From NCBI GenBank assembly GCA_038496675.1, contig CM076653.1, positions 15,342,182-15,406,181 of the forward strand: DNA of 64,000 nt, read 5' to 3'. This document shows, piece after piece, positions 35,597 through 46,766 of the stretch (its first letter is position 1; every line of letters starts with the position of its first letter). Under the pieces are notes generated by a model. It was not told where the DNA came from. It ran no database searches and was given only the letters and a program-made list of their open reading frames with translations. The DNA comes from Rachycentron canadum. Taxonomy: Eukaryota > Chordata > Actinopteri > Carangiformes > Rachycentridae. The position numbers were made by a program, and so were the translations under genes.

Positions 35597-36613
35597 CATT
35601 TGTATAACTTGCAAATCTAATTTTGTAAAATACACCACAGGCAATATTAGAAATGAAACAGGAAATTCTGAAAAGCGTTCAAGAGCTGGAAGCACTTCAA
35701 ATGAAAATAACAGACTGATTTCAAGCAACTATGAAAATGTGGGGGTTTTATATGTTTCTATAGTCAAGCAGTTTTTGATTTCATCCCTCAGCTTCATCAG
35801 CTTCATCCCTCTGTACACACTCACTGTGACAAGTCAGGAAAACCATCTGTCAGTGCACAATCCTGTAGCAGTGACAAACTCTACACAATGAACAAAATAG
35901 AACGAAAAGATTAGTACTACGAGTTGAATGTTTTTTTATTTACTTTTTCTATTAGGAATGATTGTATAACTGTACAAATGATATTCATAGCCACTGCATT
36001 GATATTGTTTGTTGTAAGTTGTAAGTCCAAAACAATAAAATGAACATATACGATATAATGTAAATTCAAAAACGTGCATTGTACATATACATGGCTCATA
36101 TTTAAAAAAAAAAAAAATGTCTCCAATGTACAATTTAAAACAAACCTGATAAAGTAGTAAATTAATAAAAAAAAAAGATTAAAATGATGCAGTTAACACA
36201 TCTCCTTCCTGTTTGCAAAAAGCATTTTCAGTCTTTCACGGTGTGTTTTTGAAAATAGCAGAACGAAAACTCTCTGAAAAGATGGTGGATTAATGAGCCA
36301 CTTGCAGAGGAGCCAGAGCTTTGTAATAAGGTGATAAACCTGCAAAAGACACCATTTTATCTTTTTTGTTGTTTTTTTTTTCCCCCTTATTTTAACTTAA
36401 ATTTAAGCGACACAGCCGCTAAACAGGCTAATTAACTAACTCCATACATGGGCTGCGTGAATAAGACCAGGGAAGTAGAGGATTGTATTTGTGCGTTTTA
36501 TCTGCCAGTCTGTTGCCGCCCTCTTCCACTTCCTCTCAGTCATGTGCGTGTGCCACCACAGAGGTTAGTTTAATGTGCAGCAGAGCCATCACAGTGACGA
36601 CAGCACAGCACGT

Positions 36614-36649
36614 GGAAGGAGGAGGAAGAGGAGGAGGAGGAGGAGGAGG
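36614..36649. repeat. (GGA)n microsatellite
   Basis: A GGA array with one interruption. It reads as poly-Gly in one frame, which is an artefact. Confidence 0.9.
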
Positions 36650-37263
36650 CAACCGCTGGACTTTTTTTGACACTCATCCCATTCCTGCAATTTATCTGTA
36701 TTTGTCAGCATGACCTTAAATCCCCCGGCTGCTCTACAGCCGTGTTAATCTCATCCAGCTGAAATGCCACTTTCCTTGTTCTTTCACGTTCACTTTCGAG
36801 ATACCTGTTTTGCTCCTTTGTGAGTGGATGTAAACGTGTGCTGTGTTGTTGCACTGAATTATTTCAAAAAACAGTGAAAGGGCAGTAGCGGGGCAGTTGG
36901 GCTGTTGTGGTTATGTGGTTATTAAACCGGAGCTTGACATTTACAGGGCTGCTAATTCACTATGGCAGTGGTGTTCATGTACGCATGGAGGTTTAGAGGA
37001 GAATATTTCAGAAGAATCACTGCTCTCTGCTGTAAAGAGAAGAAAAACAGACAAATGTGCTTATTTCCTGCCGTTATGCATAGAGTAGTTATGTAGTAGT
37101 AACTTCAAAGCACCATCATTTTTGTTGTCTTTTTTCCCAGATGTAGTTTTTTTTTTTTTTTTTTTTTTCTTTTGTAGGACACAGCAGAATGTGTCCAAGT
37201 GTACAACTGGGACCCGTCTAATGCTTGAACTCCACCCACTTACTAAATCCTCTTACCCCACAG

Positions 37264-37359
37264 AGGCAGCTGAGGAAGAGGAAGTGCTACCTCCTGGTGG
37301 CCGGAGCCATCGTCCTCACCATCCTCACCATCATCATTGCTGTTTCAGCAAGAAAATAA
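37264..37359 (+). CDS. tsnare1: Syntaxin-like Qa-SNARE, last coding exon with the transmembrane anchor
   Basis: The acceptor is 'cctcttaccccacag' and the exon enters in phase 0. It encodes 31 residues: a basic juxtamembrane stretch 'RQLRKRKC', a helix of about 20 hydrophobic residues ('YLLVAGAIVLTILTIIIAV') and a very short tail SARK, then TAA at 37357-37359. A single C-terminal anchor with a tiny lumenal tail is the standard topology of syntaxins. The sequence differs from the tails of syntaxins 7 and 12 as I remember them and is closer to TSNARE1, which is why that symbol is given. The Cys beside the membrane could be palmitoylated (inference). Confidence 0.88.
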   Translation, partial: RQLRKRKCYLLVAGAIVLTILTIIIAVSARK

Positions 37360-38649
37360 GACCGGCCACTGAGGTAAGATCCATCACCCACGATACAACA
37401 GTGCCACCCCTGTCCTGGACGTCTGACTGTGTCAGTTCCACTTTGTTCCATAAAACCCACACCAGACTAGGACGATACAGCAGATTACGTCTGGTGTTTA
37501 TGTTATGTATATTAAAGCTGGGATACCCACCAGTGTGCACCAGTGTCTATAAGCTGCTATGTGGCCAGTGTGGACACCTAGATTGGTTGAAATGGGAGCA
37601 CATGTGTCTATCAGGGCCTGAATTCTGAACAATAACTGCCAACACTATGGAAATCATTTGTAAAATGTAATATTAGTGTGAATACAAAAGAGTGTGGGAT
37701 CAGAAGATTCTCCCATGATTCTGTTCTGTAAAAAAAAAAAAAAAAATCAACCATCCATTGCATATTCCAACAGTTTAACAATGAAATATAGTTGTAGCAT
37801 ACAGACTGAAGAGCACACATTGACAGTGCAGCGCAGTGATGTAGTGGTTCCTTTCACACTCGCACAGACGCTTTTGCATCCATCCCTCACTTCCTCTACT
37901 GGACAGTCTGGACAGGACAATGAAATTGTGGCTGAGAGAGGTCACACAACTTTGATTTAGCTTTCAACAGACAAAGCCTTTCAGCCATTTAAAAAGGTTT
38001 TGTTTCCATCCCACCATTCCAGTTCGCAAAACAACAAAAGCTTCAAAAGCCACTGGAAGTGATTGGATTTGGGTATAAAACTCCAGGTAAGAAGCGTCTT
38101 TTCAAAACAGAGCTGCCTCAGCTTTCTGCTGAATGCAGGGGAGAAATGTAAGAGCAGCTTTACACACTATGCTGCAGAGCCTTACATGAGCCTGATAAAC
38201 AAACAGCATATTCCATGTAGAGTGTCTCATATTATTGATTCAATCCTGAACTGAGTGTTCTCCAAATGAACAGCGTTTATAATCAGGTTTACTCAGCGTA
38301 ACACACTGCGCAGTCTAAAGTCTACCCCTAAACAAACATGCTGAATGCACCGACTTCCTTACTTTAATTTATTTGACTGAATCGATGTACAGTAACTAAT
38401 CAGTGTCTTTGCTCTTCTGTTGACGACCTGTTGTCTGATTTGCCATTTAATCGTACCACCCCAGCTATACCAACTTGTGGTAGTTTAAATTTAGTTAGTC
38501 CAAAAAAAAAAATGTATCAGGTGGAAGTAACATCACAGCCGCAACATCCATGTTTCTTCTCCAATCCATAAACCTAATTAGTTTAGCCTTTGCGTATGTT
38601 GGTCACAGCTATGATTCTCACCGTGTGCTTGGATTTCTTACTTTTAATT
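37360..38649 (+). other. 3' UTR and downstream sequence
   Basis: The sequence after the stop codon has no further coding signal. A strong donor-like site (GAG|gtaaga) occurs at 37374, 15 bases after the stop codon. No polyadenylation site could be assigned with confidence. Confidence 0.4.
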
Positions 38650-39390
38650 ACAACCAGTAAACAAGATAAAGTGCTGAATTTTATTTCTTAAGGGAGAATC
38701 AATGAAAGATTCCCTTTTTTTTATGATGCAGCCATCAACAACCTGCACAAAGGGAAAAAAAAAACTCACTTAATCTTGTTTGCAAATTTAGTAAAAAAAA
38801 AAAAAAAAAAAAAAAAACTAAGCTCAGATGCCTCCTGTTTCTCTTGATGTCGTGTTGAATTTGGTTGATTGCACTGAATTTGAAAAGGCACACTGACAAT
38901 ACACTGACAGACAGTGGTTAGCAAGCGCACAACTTTGTTTCATTGTAATAGAGAGAGAGACCACGTTGAAGCCTGTATCTCAGTAGCTGTCCGCCGTAAA
39001 CCCTTCTCTGGTACTGCCCCGTCAACGATGACCTGTGTGTTCAGTCGTCCTTGGTGTCCTGAGGTCAATACCGCCCACAGTTACTTTTTATTTGCCTGAC
39101 GGATAATAAATAAATGGACCAGTAAATGTGCACAAATGTTTGGGCTCTGCATCAGTCAGTACTTAGTAACACCTCCTCTGGCAGAAACCACAGCCTCCAA
39201 ACATTACAGCCTGATAACATGAGAAATACTCTTCTCCTCATCTGGTACGCGCCGTGTTTAAGATCAAAGCAACGTATTGCTTGTATGTAACTGGACAAAT
39301 GTATGTATTGTATGTAAATGATACCCATTTTCTTTAATAGCCAGATTTCCCAGGGGAGACCAGTTAAGGTCTTCTAGGTTTTTGTTTTGA
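38650..39390 (+). repeat. Duplicated segment, left copy, with near-identical core
   Basis: It is homologous to 43600-44310. The flanks are clearly diverged, but the core from about 38977 to 39235 ('gtccgccgtaaacccttctc' to 'actcttctcctcatctggta') is almost identical. The only indel noted in the core is 'ccgcccac', which is missing from the right copy. The core resembles no gene. A part of it ('cagaaaccacagcctccaaa') recalls text found in some fish transposons. Confidence 0.85.
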
Positions 39391-40304
39391 CACTCGCCAT
39401 CGAGTTTAATTTGCCAGTGGCAGCTCAGACATTGCAGGTTGGTTACATGTATAATAACTTTTTATATCCCCCTCTTGTTTTGTAAGAGCTTAATATCCTC
39501 TAAAGCAAAAGGAAATTATTCTTTTTAATGTATATGTCGACCCAACCTGAAAAAGAGAAAAAATCAGGGTTCAAACCTAATAAAAATGTGTACTTTATAA
39601 TCAGTAGAGAAAATAGTGCTAAAAGTGCTAAATTGTATTTCTTAAAGGAGAATCTGCAAAAAAATTTATTATAGTTTTAAAGTTTTAACAATCTGCCATA
39701 TGACACTGTAATGTTTTATCCTGATCTTTTTTCATGAAAAAGCTTTTTTTGACAAATATAGTTTTTTTTTTTTCTATTTTCTCTCACTTGACATTCGATA
39801 CAAGATGCCTCTGCTTGCATAAAGTATTGATCATCACCTATTTTCCTCTGGGGGGAGGAAAATGGAAATCCTGTGGAACAAAGCACTCTATTCATAAAAC
39901 AGCAGGCTGAATCGATGCTCCCGTGGCGTCTGACCCATGTTGAGGCTCAGCAGTCGGTGGTCGACAATCAAATGGCTAGACACCACCAGTTACCACAGTG
40001 AGAAAGTCCCAGAGCTAAAAAAAGACACAGGACCATTGTGAGGAGCATTAATGACTGTGCACATGTTCAAAGAAAGCTTTATTGATGTTCACCTGATCTG
40101 TCAAAAAGCAACAGAAAAACTAATGGCTGCAGGTCAATGTCTCCATGTTGTTTTCATTTCTCATGAAATGTAAACACACCCTGGTCTCTGGTGAGGATAA
40201 ATCCTCATAACTCTGAAAACTCTTTTGACTTTTCCTCCAACATCAAATGAAATTCAACTTTATTGCAGTTGCATCGTGGTTTCAATGTCCAATGGAAAAA
40301 ACTC
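39391..40304. other. Non-coding stretch, no feature clearly recognised
   Basis: AT-rich. A short segment near 39600-39680 ('gtatttcttaaaggagaatc') weakly repeats the start of the duplicated segment at 38680. Confidence 0.4.
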
Positions 40305-40888
40305 AAGAAGTTGATGAAGCAAGAAAAATGGTCAAGAGTGAGGATGTGAGGGACTTTGACTTTGACCAAACTGTGATGTTTGGTTTGGCTGTGTAGCCTC
40401 AGACCGGTCAGGGTGTCCATGCTGACCCCTGTCCACCACCAGAAGATCCTACAATGGACACAGGAGCATCAGAACTGAACCATGGAGCAACGAAGAAGGT
40501 GGTCTGGTCTGATGGATCAGGTTTTCTTTTACATCATGTGGATGGTCAGGTGAGTGTGCGTCTCTTACCTGGAGAAGAGCTCACACCAGGATGCATTATG
40601 GGAAGAAGCTGGTGGAGTCAGTGTGATGCTGTGGACAATGCTCTGCTATGAAACCTTGGGTCCATTCATGTGGATGTTCCTTTGACTCGTCCCACCTCCC
40701 TAAACATGGTTCAGACCAAGTCCCCCCCTTCATGGAAACAGTCTTCCCTAATGGCAGTGGCCTCTTTCAGCAGGATAATGCTCCCTGTCACTGCAACAAT
40801 GGTTCAGGAGCTTTGAGGAACAACAACCAGTTCAAGGTGTTGACTTGGCCTCAGTGTTAGGCAGGTGGTCATAATGTTACGCCTGTAC
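40305..40888 (+). mobile_element. Tc1-like transposon with two internal deletions (copy 3)
   Basis: It shares long stretches with copy 2: 'gtcaagagtgaggatgtgag', 'gaagatcctacaatggacac' and the 'QQDNAPCH' catalytic segment. Sequence equivalent to roughly 26815-27084 and the third catalytic region are missing. The right terminal repeat is present as 'aggcaggtggtcataatgtt', which copy 2 has lost. It has no coding potential. Confidence 0.8.
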
Positions 40889-41744
40889 ATGATAATGTGC
40901 ACAAATACATGTTTGTCGTGCAAACAGATGTAACAAACAAAGTAGAGTATAGCCCATCCCACATCATGGCTACTGGCATTAACAGCATTAACATCTGACA
41001 TTCAGCACCTCGGTACTAACTGCTGGTAAACACAATATTTCTTATCTGAGCCATGAGCAAATGTTAAAAGTGAGAACTTTTAACATTGTCTGACAATATA
41101 AACAGAAGAATATATAAATGAGAACAACTACACTGCGAAGTCAATTTGCCAAAAAATGCAGGCATTTCCATCCGTTCAGTGATTTTCCAGCTTCAGAGAC
41201 ATGAGGCTTTAATAGATCAGCACGTAAAAATAACGGAGCCGGGAAAAGAGCAGAGACACACACTGGCCACAGTGGCAGGCAAGCTGCTGCTAGCAGCTAT
41301 TTTTCTTTTTAATCCTTTTGCATAGAATTGCGTATTCATGGTCCCCTCAGGATGAATTGTGGTACGTTCAGCGATACAGTTATTGACAGCTGTTGCCAGT
41401 GTCTAATGTAGCTGTTAGCATGATTATAACCTTTTGTTTTTTTTTTTTGGATTGGACGTATTAGTTTAATAGAAATGATTGTGTGATTGTTGAAATTCAA
41501 AGCCACACTGTCTGTTTCTTATCTTTTTTCAGCTGTGATTCTTTCCGTCTTTTTTTAACCTGAATTCTTACAGTGGTGCTAAAAAAAACGGGATATTTAT
41601 ACTTTTATGATGACATTATCTTTGCTCTAGATTTTTATCTGGCTCATGAAAGAGATCTTAGATTAGTAGCTCTTCATGTTCATGGAAATAGACTGAAATC
41701 TTTGTTTTAGCGGATGAAGCGGGATTACCAACCACTGTGTGTTT
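40889..41744. other. Non-coding stretch, no feature recognised
   Basis: No exon or repeat was identified. Poly-T runs occur near 41440 and 41550. Confidence 0.45.
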
Positions 41745-41990
41745 GCAAGTTGTACCATACTTGTGAGGTCTGACAGCTTTGTTGGCACCAAAATGATGAA
41801 ACCCACATGTTTCGAACAGGAAGACTTGGTTCTAGGCCTATAATAAGGTTAGGATTAGGGTTAGGGTTAGGCATTCTAATGTGATGGATGAGACTGGGGC
41901 GCGGGGCTATAAGAAACGCATTATGTCAATGATAGGTCCCCATAGATATGGTAAAACAAGGATGCGTGTTTGCTTGTGTTGGAGAGAGAG
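41745..41990. repeat. Dispersed repeat with TTAGGG-like core
   Basis: It includes 'aggttaggattagggttagg' and then 'cgcattatgtcaatgatagg' and 'ccccatagatatggtaaaac'. This order is a familiar interspersed repeat in fish genomes. The telomere-like hexamers are only about three units and belong to this repeat. Confidence 0.5.
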
Positions 41991-42117
41991 AGAGAGAGAA
42001 GAATTATCTTCATTCCCACTGGAGGGAAAAAAAAAATATCATAACCCACTGTTTGAGTTTAGCAGAAGTGAATGGATTTATTTCCACAGCAGGACACTTA
42101 TAATGCTACCACATGCT

Positions 42118-42172
42118 CCTGCACATGCTCATCTGGATCTTAAGTATAAAGATCCAGATGAGCATGTGCAGG
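42118..42172. repeat. Perfect 24-bp hairpin
   Basis: The left arm 42118-42141 ('cctgcacatgctcatctgg' + atctt) and the right arm 42149-42172 are exact reverse complements. The loop is 7 bases (aagtata). The flanks are not complementary. It is too perfect for a typical pre-miRNA and may come from a small inverted duplication. Confidence 0.95.
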
Positions 42173-42514
42173 AACTTGCATAACACGCTTGGCATTGGCT
42201 CCATCAAACACTTTGGTGGCTGCAGAAATTCCTCAATTTTACAGCAATGACTGATCATCCATTTTATTATTATTTAGGAGAGTTTAGCTCCAGAAAAATG
42301 TAAACAAACTCATTCTCTACTGTTAGACTCATGTTGGCCCAGGTAGACAGTTTAATGCGTGAAGGATTTTATAGCATTTTCCATAAAATAATTAAGCATG
42401 ACTGTAAAAAACGTCATCTGTCAATGCTCAGTCTAGTGGTGGACAGTGTTGTGTCCTGTCGAGGATCTGATATCATCTGATTGTCTTTCATTCATGACTT
42501 ACTTCAGCTGTGGC

Positions 42515-42925
42515 CATAGACTGTCTATAAAAGTGGACATAGAGCTGCTGAAGAGCCTTAAACCTTCATTCTCTCTAATGACCATCAGGGGGCGACTCCA
42601 CTGGTTGTTAAAGAAGTCAGATTGTGTTGAAGTCTATGGGAAAACGGCCCTACTTCTCCCTTGATTTATTACTGAGTTTTCCAAATGAGTTAATGTCTCT
42701 ATTGCTAATTTTGAGTTTTCTTCAATGCAACATGATGTTTTTCTGCCAGAAAAGCACAGATCGGGTCAGATCCACCCCTCACTCCTCTTCAGCTCCACCT
42801 TCTCCTCCAAATATAGTTTCTACTGGTTTTCAAAAAAAACAAGATTGCGACGTCCAAATCATTCAAGGCTTCAAAATGGCAGTCCACAAACCAATGGGTA
42901 ACATCACGATGGGTTGCCACTTGGC
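42515..42925 (+). mobile_element. Dispersed repeat family B, long copy
   Basis: It reads in the direction opposite to the copies at 17295 and 60000. It contains 'aatgaccatcagggggcgac', 'agtctatgggaaaacg', 'ctcactcctcttcagctcc' and 'accaatgggtaacatcac'. Part of the middle seen at 17450-17560 is missing. It directly abuts the family C element. Confidence 0.75.
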
Positions 42926-43380
42926 TTTGTCCCAATTCAGGGGCTGCATCCTTTGAAGGACACGGTCTACTTCAGTTACCTTCGTTGGCCGAAGTTGCAT
43001 TGCAAAGCAAAGCTCCTCTTACCCAGCAAACTTGACAATACTTAACAAAACACAAATCACTTTCATGAAAAACAAGGTTTAAGGCTCTTGATATTAACAG
43101 TTGTAGCAGTAGCTAAACCCAATACCTAGATTTAAAAGTGTAATCCTCAGGCTCTCTGTGGTTTTTGCCGATAGAATATTTTCATGACTGGTGCGCAATG
43201 AATCTTGGGATAGTTTGGGCCACAAAGGATCCTCCCGCTGGAGCTTATGTTTCCCAGGAAAAGGAAGAGACGTTTGTCTGCTGCATATTGAATGGGACAG
43301 TCTAGTCATGGAGACTGTGATGTATTTGGTCTTCAAATGCAGCCTCTGAAAGTTGAGACCCTGAATTTGGACACAGCTTT
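42926..43380. mobile_element. Palindromic-ended MITE, family C
   Basis: The left end 'tttgtcccaattcaggggct' followed by 'gcatcctttgaagg' matches the reverse complement of the right end 'cttcaaatgcagcctctgaa' with 'ccctgaatttggacacag'. The interior of about 400 bp has no transposase. Possible target duplication is limited to 'gcttt' on both sides. A fragment of the same end occurs at 14230. Confidence 0.65.
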
Positions 43381-43599
43381 CCTAACTTACTGCCCTCTTG
43401 TGGAAGCAGAAGTAGGAGCACGTTTGAAACATTGAGGATAATCAATGTCGGTGACAGCTATAGGTTGTCAAGGTGCCCTTTATCTTCCACTGTGATGATA
43501 TCGTATGTGTTATTATACACATGCGCAGTTACATGTGGAAACTGCACTTGGGAAAATTACTTCTACAGTATTTTCTTCTTACTGATTAAGAGGCCACAG

Positions 43600-44310
43600 C
43601 AGGTAAACAAGCAAATTACACTTTGATTTATTATCTCAAATCAAGCTTTATTAATGAGTGATGACGAGGTGTCAGATTCACATTTTTTATGTTGCAGATA
43701 TCAACAATCTACAGACAAAGCAAAAAAAATGTTGGTCATTTTTCCAAATTAGTGAAAAGGAAAAACGGAGCTCAGGTGCATCCTGCTAAGTTTAATGGGT
43801 TGCACTGCATTTGAAAAGGCACACGCTTGTCTAAGGTCTCACAGCTCCACATTGGAGGTGGCAGCCCGCAGAGGACTTTTCATTTCATTGTAATATAGAC
43901 AGATCATTTGGAAGTGTGTAACTATTATTTAGGTAACAGTCAAAGATCTCAGTAGCTGTCCGCCGTAAACCCTTCTCTGGTACTGCCCCGTCAACGATGA
44001 CCTGTGTGTGCAGTCGTCCTTGGTGTCCTGAGGTCAATACAGTTACTTTTTATTTGCCTGACGGATAATAAATAAATGGACCAGTAAATGTGCACAAATG
44101 TTTGGGCTCTGCATCAGTCAGTACTTAGTAACACCTCCTCTGGCAGAAACCACAGCCTCCAAACATTACAGCCTGATAACATGAGAAATACTCTTCTCCT
44201 CATCTGGTATGCGGCGTGTGTTTTTCATCAGTATGCATGAACTTAAATGTTACCCATTTTGTTTAGCCGCTTTACCAGGAGAGACTATTGGTCTCCTAGG
44301 TGACTGTAGC
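43600..44310 (+). repeat. Duplicated segment, right copy, with near-identical core
   Basis: This is the partner of 38650-39390 in direct orientation, about 5 kb downstream. Its core is 43948-44209. Past the core, 'gttacccattttgtttagcc' still aligns with the left copy ('atacccattttctttaatag'), so the duplication is longer than the core. Confidence 0.85.
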
Positions 44311-44329
44311 ATTGTAACAAAGTTTGCAT

Positions 44330-44470
44330 TTTTGAAAAGGAAGAAGAGGTTGTTTGAAAGAGGAGTGAAGGAGGCCATCTATGTCAAACAGAGCAGGAGG
44401 CCTCAGACACCACGTGTTACCCAACTACAATGTTGTCCCTTCATCCCTTCACAGGAGCCAGGAGGTGCTA
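44330..44470 (+). repeat. Possible retroelement ORF fragment
   Basis: One frame reads 'RLFERGVKEAIYVKQSRR'. Similar 'KRGVKEAIYVK' strings occur near the end of repeat-encoded proteins with GIY-YIG nuclease domains in fish, as I recall them. The fragment is short and the match is from memory. Confidence 0.3.
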
Positions 44471-44474
44471 GTTA

Positions 44475-46410
44475 GAGCAATGACATTATTCAACTTCCTC
44501 CTGGTCGTATCTAGCTGTTGTACAGTAGCCTCTGCATGACACACCTACATTCTCACAGTATTAGAGACGTAAGCAGTCAAGAAAATGGGAAACATTACTG
44601 GAAACCCTCAGTCCCTGAAGGTAAATTATCACAGAGTGACCCCTGTTTGATCTATTTGATCTATTATGAATATAAATACTATCTAAGCCTTAAATGTTTG
44701 TAGTTTTCTGTAGATGTTGTTTTATTCTTCCACTTTTCTCTTCATTTGTCCTACATTAAGTTTATTCTTACTGATTTAGATTTTTTTGATGTTACACAGT
44801 TGGTCTTCATAGCCAGCTGCACAGATTTCTTCTTAGTAGCTACTAGTTAATATGATTGAGCAGATGTTCTCTCTCACATTCATTATTTAGAACGATGGAT
44901 GTCATCGTGACATCTATAATCCCAGTGGAGAATCTGCTACAATGAGTGACTGACCACTTGATCGCTCACTGTACATTTGTATCCCTTCAAACACTCCTCT
45001 CGAGGCTGTCCGTCAGCACACGCGTCTTTATAGTGTGGAAGCGCTGATCTGGTACTTTAAAGCCAAAGGTCTGGTGTGCTTCAAAAGGTGAAGAACAAAA
45101 ACAGAGTTAAAGAAAATCAAAGAGAATGAAAAGAGAGCAAATATACAACCTGTGAGGTAAACACAGAGGTACTACAAGGTTTAGGAGGGATCACTCACAA
45201 ACAAAAACTCCAGCAGAAAAGATTTGATTTTAAAACTCTGACTTTGATTTTAAAAGTTGAGGACTTGGTCACCTAGGAGACCAAATAGGACCACAACCGC
45301 AGTTCATCTGGAGGTCATGTTACCAAACCTTTTATATTTCAAACACAATGAAAGCTTGATGAAAAGGGATCACTGTGGATGATTCCCTTATTTAGTGCCA
45401 ACTCATAAAAGTCAAAGTTAACATATAAACAGGTCCATTACAACAGTGACGCTCTATGATTTGAGATAAAGAAAATCCATTTTAGCTTATTCCACAATGT
45501 GGGGGCATTCAGCTCCAAGCTGTGCTCCAAATGGTGCATCACTTTAAATGCTTCTGTAGCAAGGAATTGTGGGACAGCTTTTTTTTTTTTTTTTCCTTTC
45601 CTTTTCATAAAGAATGTTCCAGTGTTTCCTGCTAAAGGGGATAAGACAGGAAACACTGAAGATCCTTTCCTTATCATTTAAAGAGCTGGATCAGCTCTGA
45701 TCACGGCTGCTGCACAGATACTTCCGGGTCATTTCACTCTGTTAGGAACCGTCCTGGGAAAAAAGACTTTTCTGTTGCTGCCCAAGGAGTTGACTGAGGA
45801 AGGGTCTGTCGAAATCCACCCAATCAGCAGCCTCGTGACAGTGAGGAGCGGCATACCTGCCGTCATCACCATGGTTACCATGCAATAGGACTGTATACTG
45901 CTGTCAGAACTTCATCCTATAGCAACATAATGAGCCTCAACATTGGAGGAAAACAACCATACAACCTGGGAATTTCTGCAGCACCAACTCTGTGAGCGAT
46001 GTTTGATTTTCATTGCAGAAACAGGCCACGGGTGTTTGCAGCTGCTGGATGAGCTAAACATCAAACTTGTCTGTAAAGTTTCTTTTAAATTTCTTCACTG
46101 TTTATTTGTTCGATTTAATTTCTGAGACATCGGTTTGTGTAAATGCGACATAATGGGAGCAGGTGTTTGGTGGAGCATGTTTTAGAGAAACTTAACCTAA
46201 ACCTATTGAAAGTATGCAGTTATTGCTGGATCTAAACCCTTTGCATCGAGCTGTTCATCCTCTACAACCCTCTTCGATAGCAGCAGGCTCTAGGGATAGG
46301 AATGTTGATCAGTAGGCCAAATGCCTGGTCCATCCACTGCTTCTCTCCACAGGCAGGCCTCAGATAGCCTCACAGAGCTGCCAGTCTTGAGATGTTCAGT
46401 AGTAGAGGTT
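44475..46410. other. Non-coding stretch, no feature recognised
   Basis: There is no exon or clear repeat. A small inverted repeat occurs near 45622-45658 ('cagtgtttcctg' and 'caggaaacactg'). Confidence 0.45.
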
Positions 46411-46670
46411 CAGGAAGTAGAGCGGTTCATCCAGTAATTGCTTTGATTCCCGGCTCCGTCTGTCTGCATTTCAAAGTGACCTTGGTCGATACCGAACCCC
46501 CAAAATGCCCGATGTATCATCTGTGTGTGAATGTGTGCGTACGGGAGAAAATGCTATGTGTGTTTGGCGCCGTATGAATGTGCGAGAATGAGTGAATTTG
46601 GCTTCTGATGTAAAACGCTCTGAGTCGTCGATAAGACTAGAAAAGCTTCATATAAGTGCAGTTTATTTAT
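46411..46670 (+). mobile_element. tRNA-derived SINE, second type
   Basis: The sequence starts with a tRNA-like part ('gtagagcggttcatccagta', then a box-B-like 'tgattcccggctcc'). It continues through 'gaatgtgtgcg' and 'taaaacgctctgag' to 'agcttcatataagtgcagtt'. The order is that of a common fish SINE whose body describes 'gaatgggtgaatg... aaagcgctttgag... ctatataagtgcag'. It is diverged but close to full length. Confidence 0.65.
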
Positions 46671-46723
46671 CCTACTGTACCAGTAACGGGGAAGACATAC
46701 GGTTCAAAAAGGTCTTAATAGCA

Positions 46724-46766
46724 AGTGTGTGTGTGTGTGTGTGTGCGCGTGTGTGTGTGTGTGTGT
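46724..46766. repeat. (TG)n microsatellite
   Basis: A TG tract with two CG interruptions. Confidence 0.95.

Larger units (their letters stand above)
19796..37263 (+). other. Intron of the Qa-SNARE gene, about 17.5 kb, with an assembly gap
   Basis: The intron runs from gtagtc at 19796 to the acceptor 'cctcttaccccacag' before 37264. It contains a Tc1-like copy, a LINE remnant, a family A MITE, a duplicated segment, a CpG-rich patch and the run of N. The stretches 19828-26618 and 27725-31587 show no gene. Confidence 0.8.

Noticed and set aside
34940..35728. Long proline-rich or glycine-rich ORFs
   Set aside because: They read through poly-C and the N run and have no biological meaning.
37122..37628. 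168-codon + strand ORF across the last SNARE exon
   Set aside because: It uses a different frame from the true exon, which is defined by the acceptor at 37261-37263 and the transmembrane helix.
41850..41880. Interstitial telomeric repeat (TTAGGG)n
   Set aside because: Only about three units are present and the surrounding text matches a dispersed fish repeat that contains such hexamers.
42118..42172. microRNA precursor
   Set aside because: The stem is perfectly paired, only 24 bp long and lacks the longer imperfect lower stem expected of a pri-miRNA, so only a hairpin is called.
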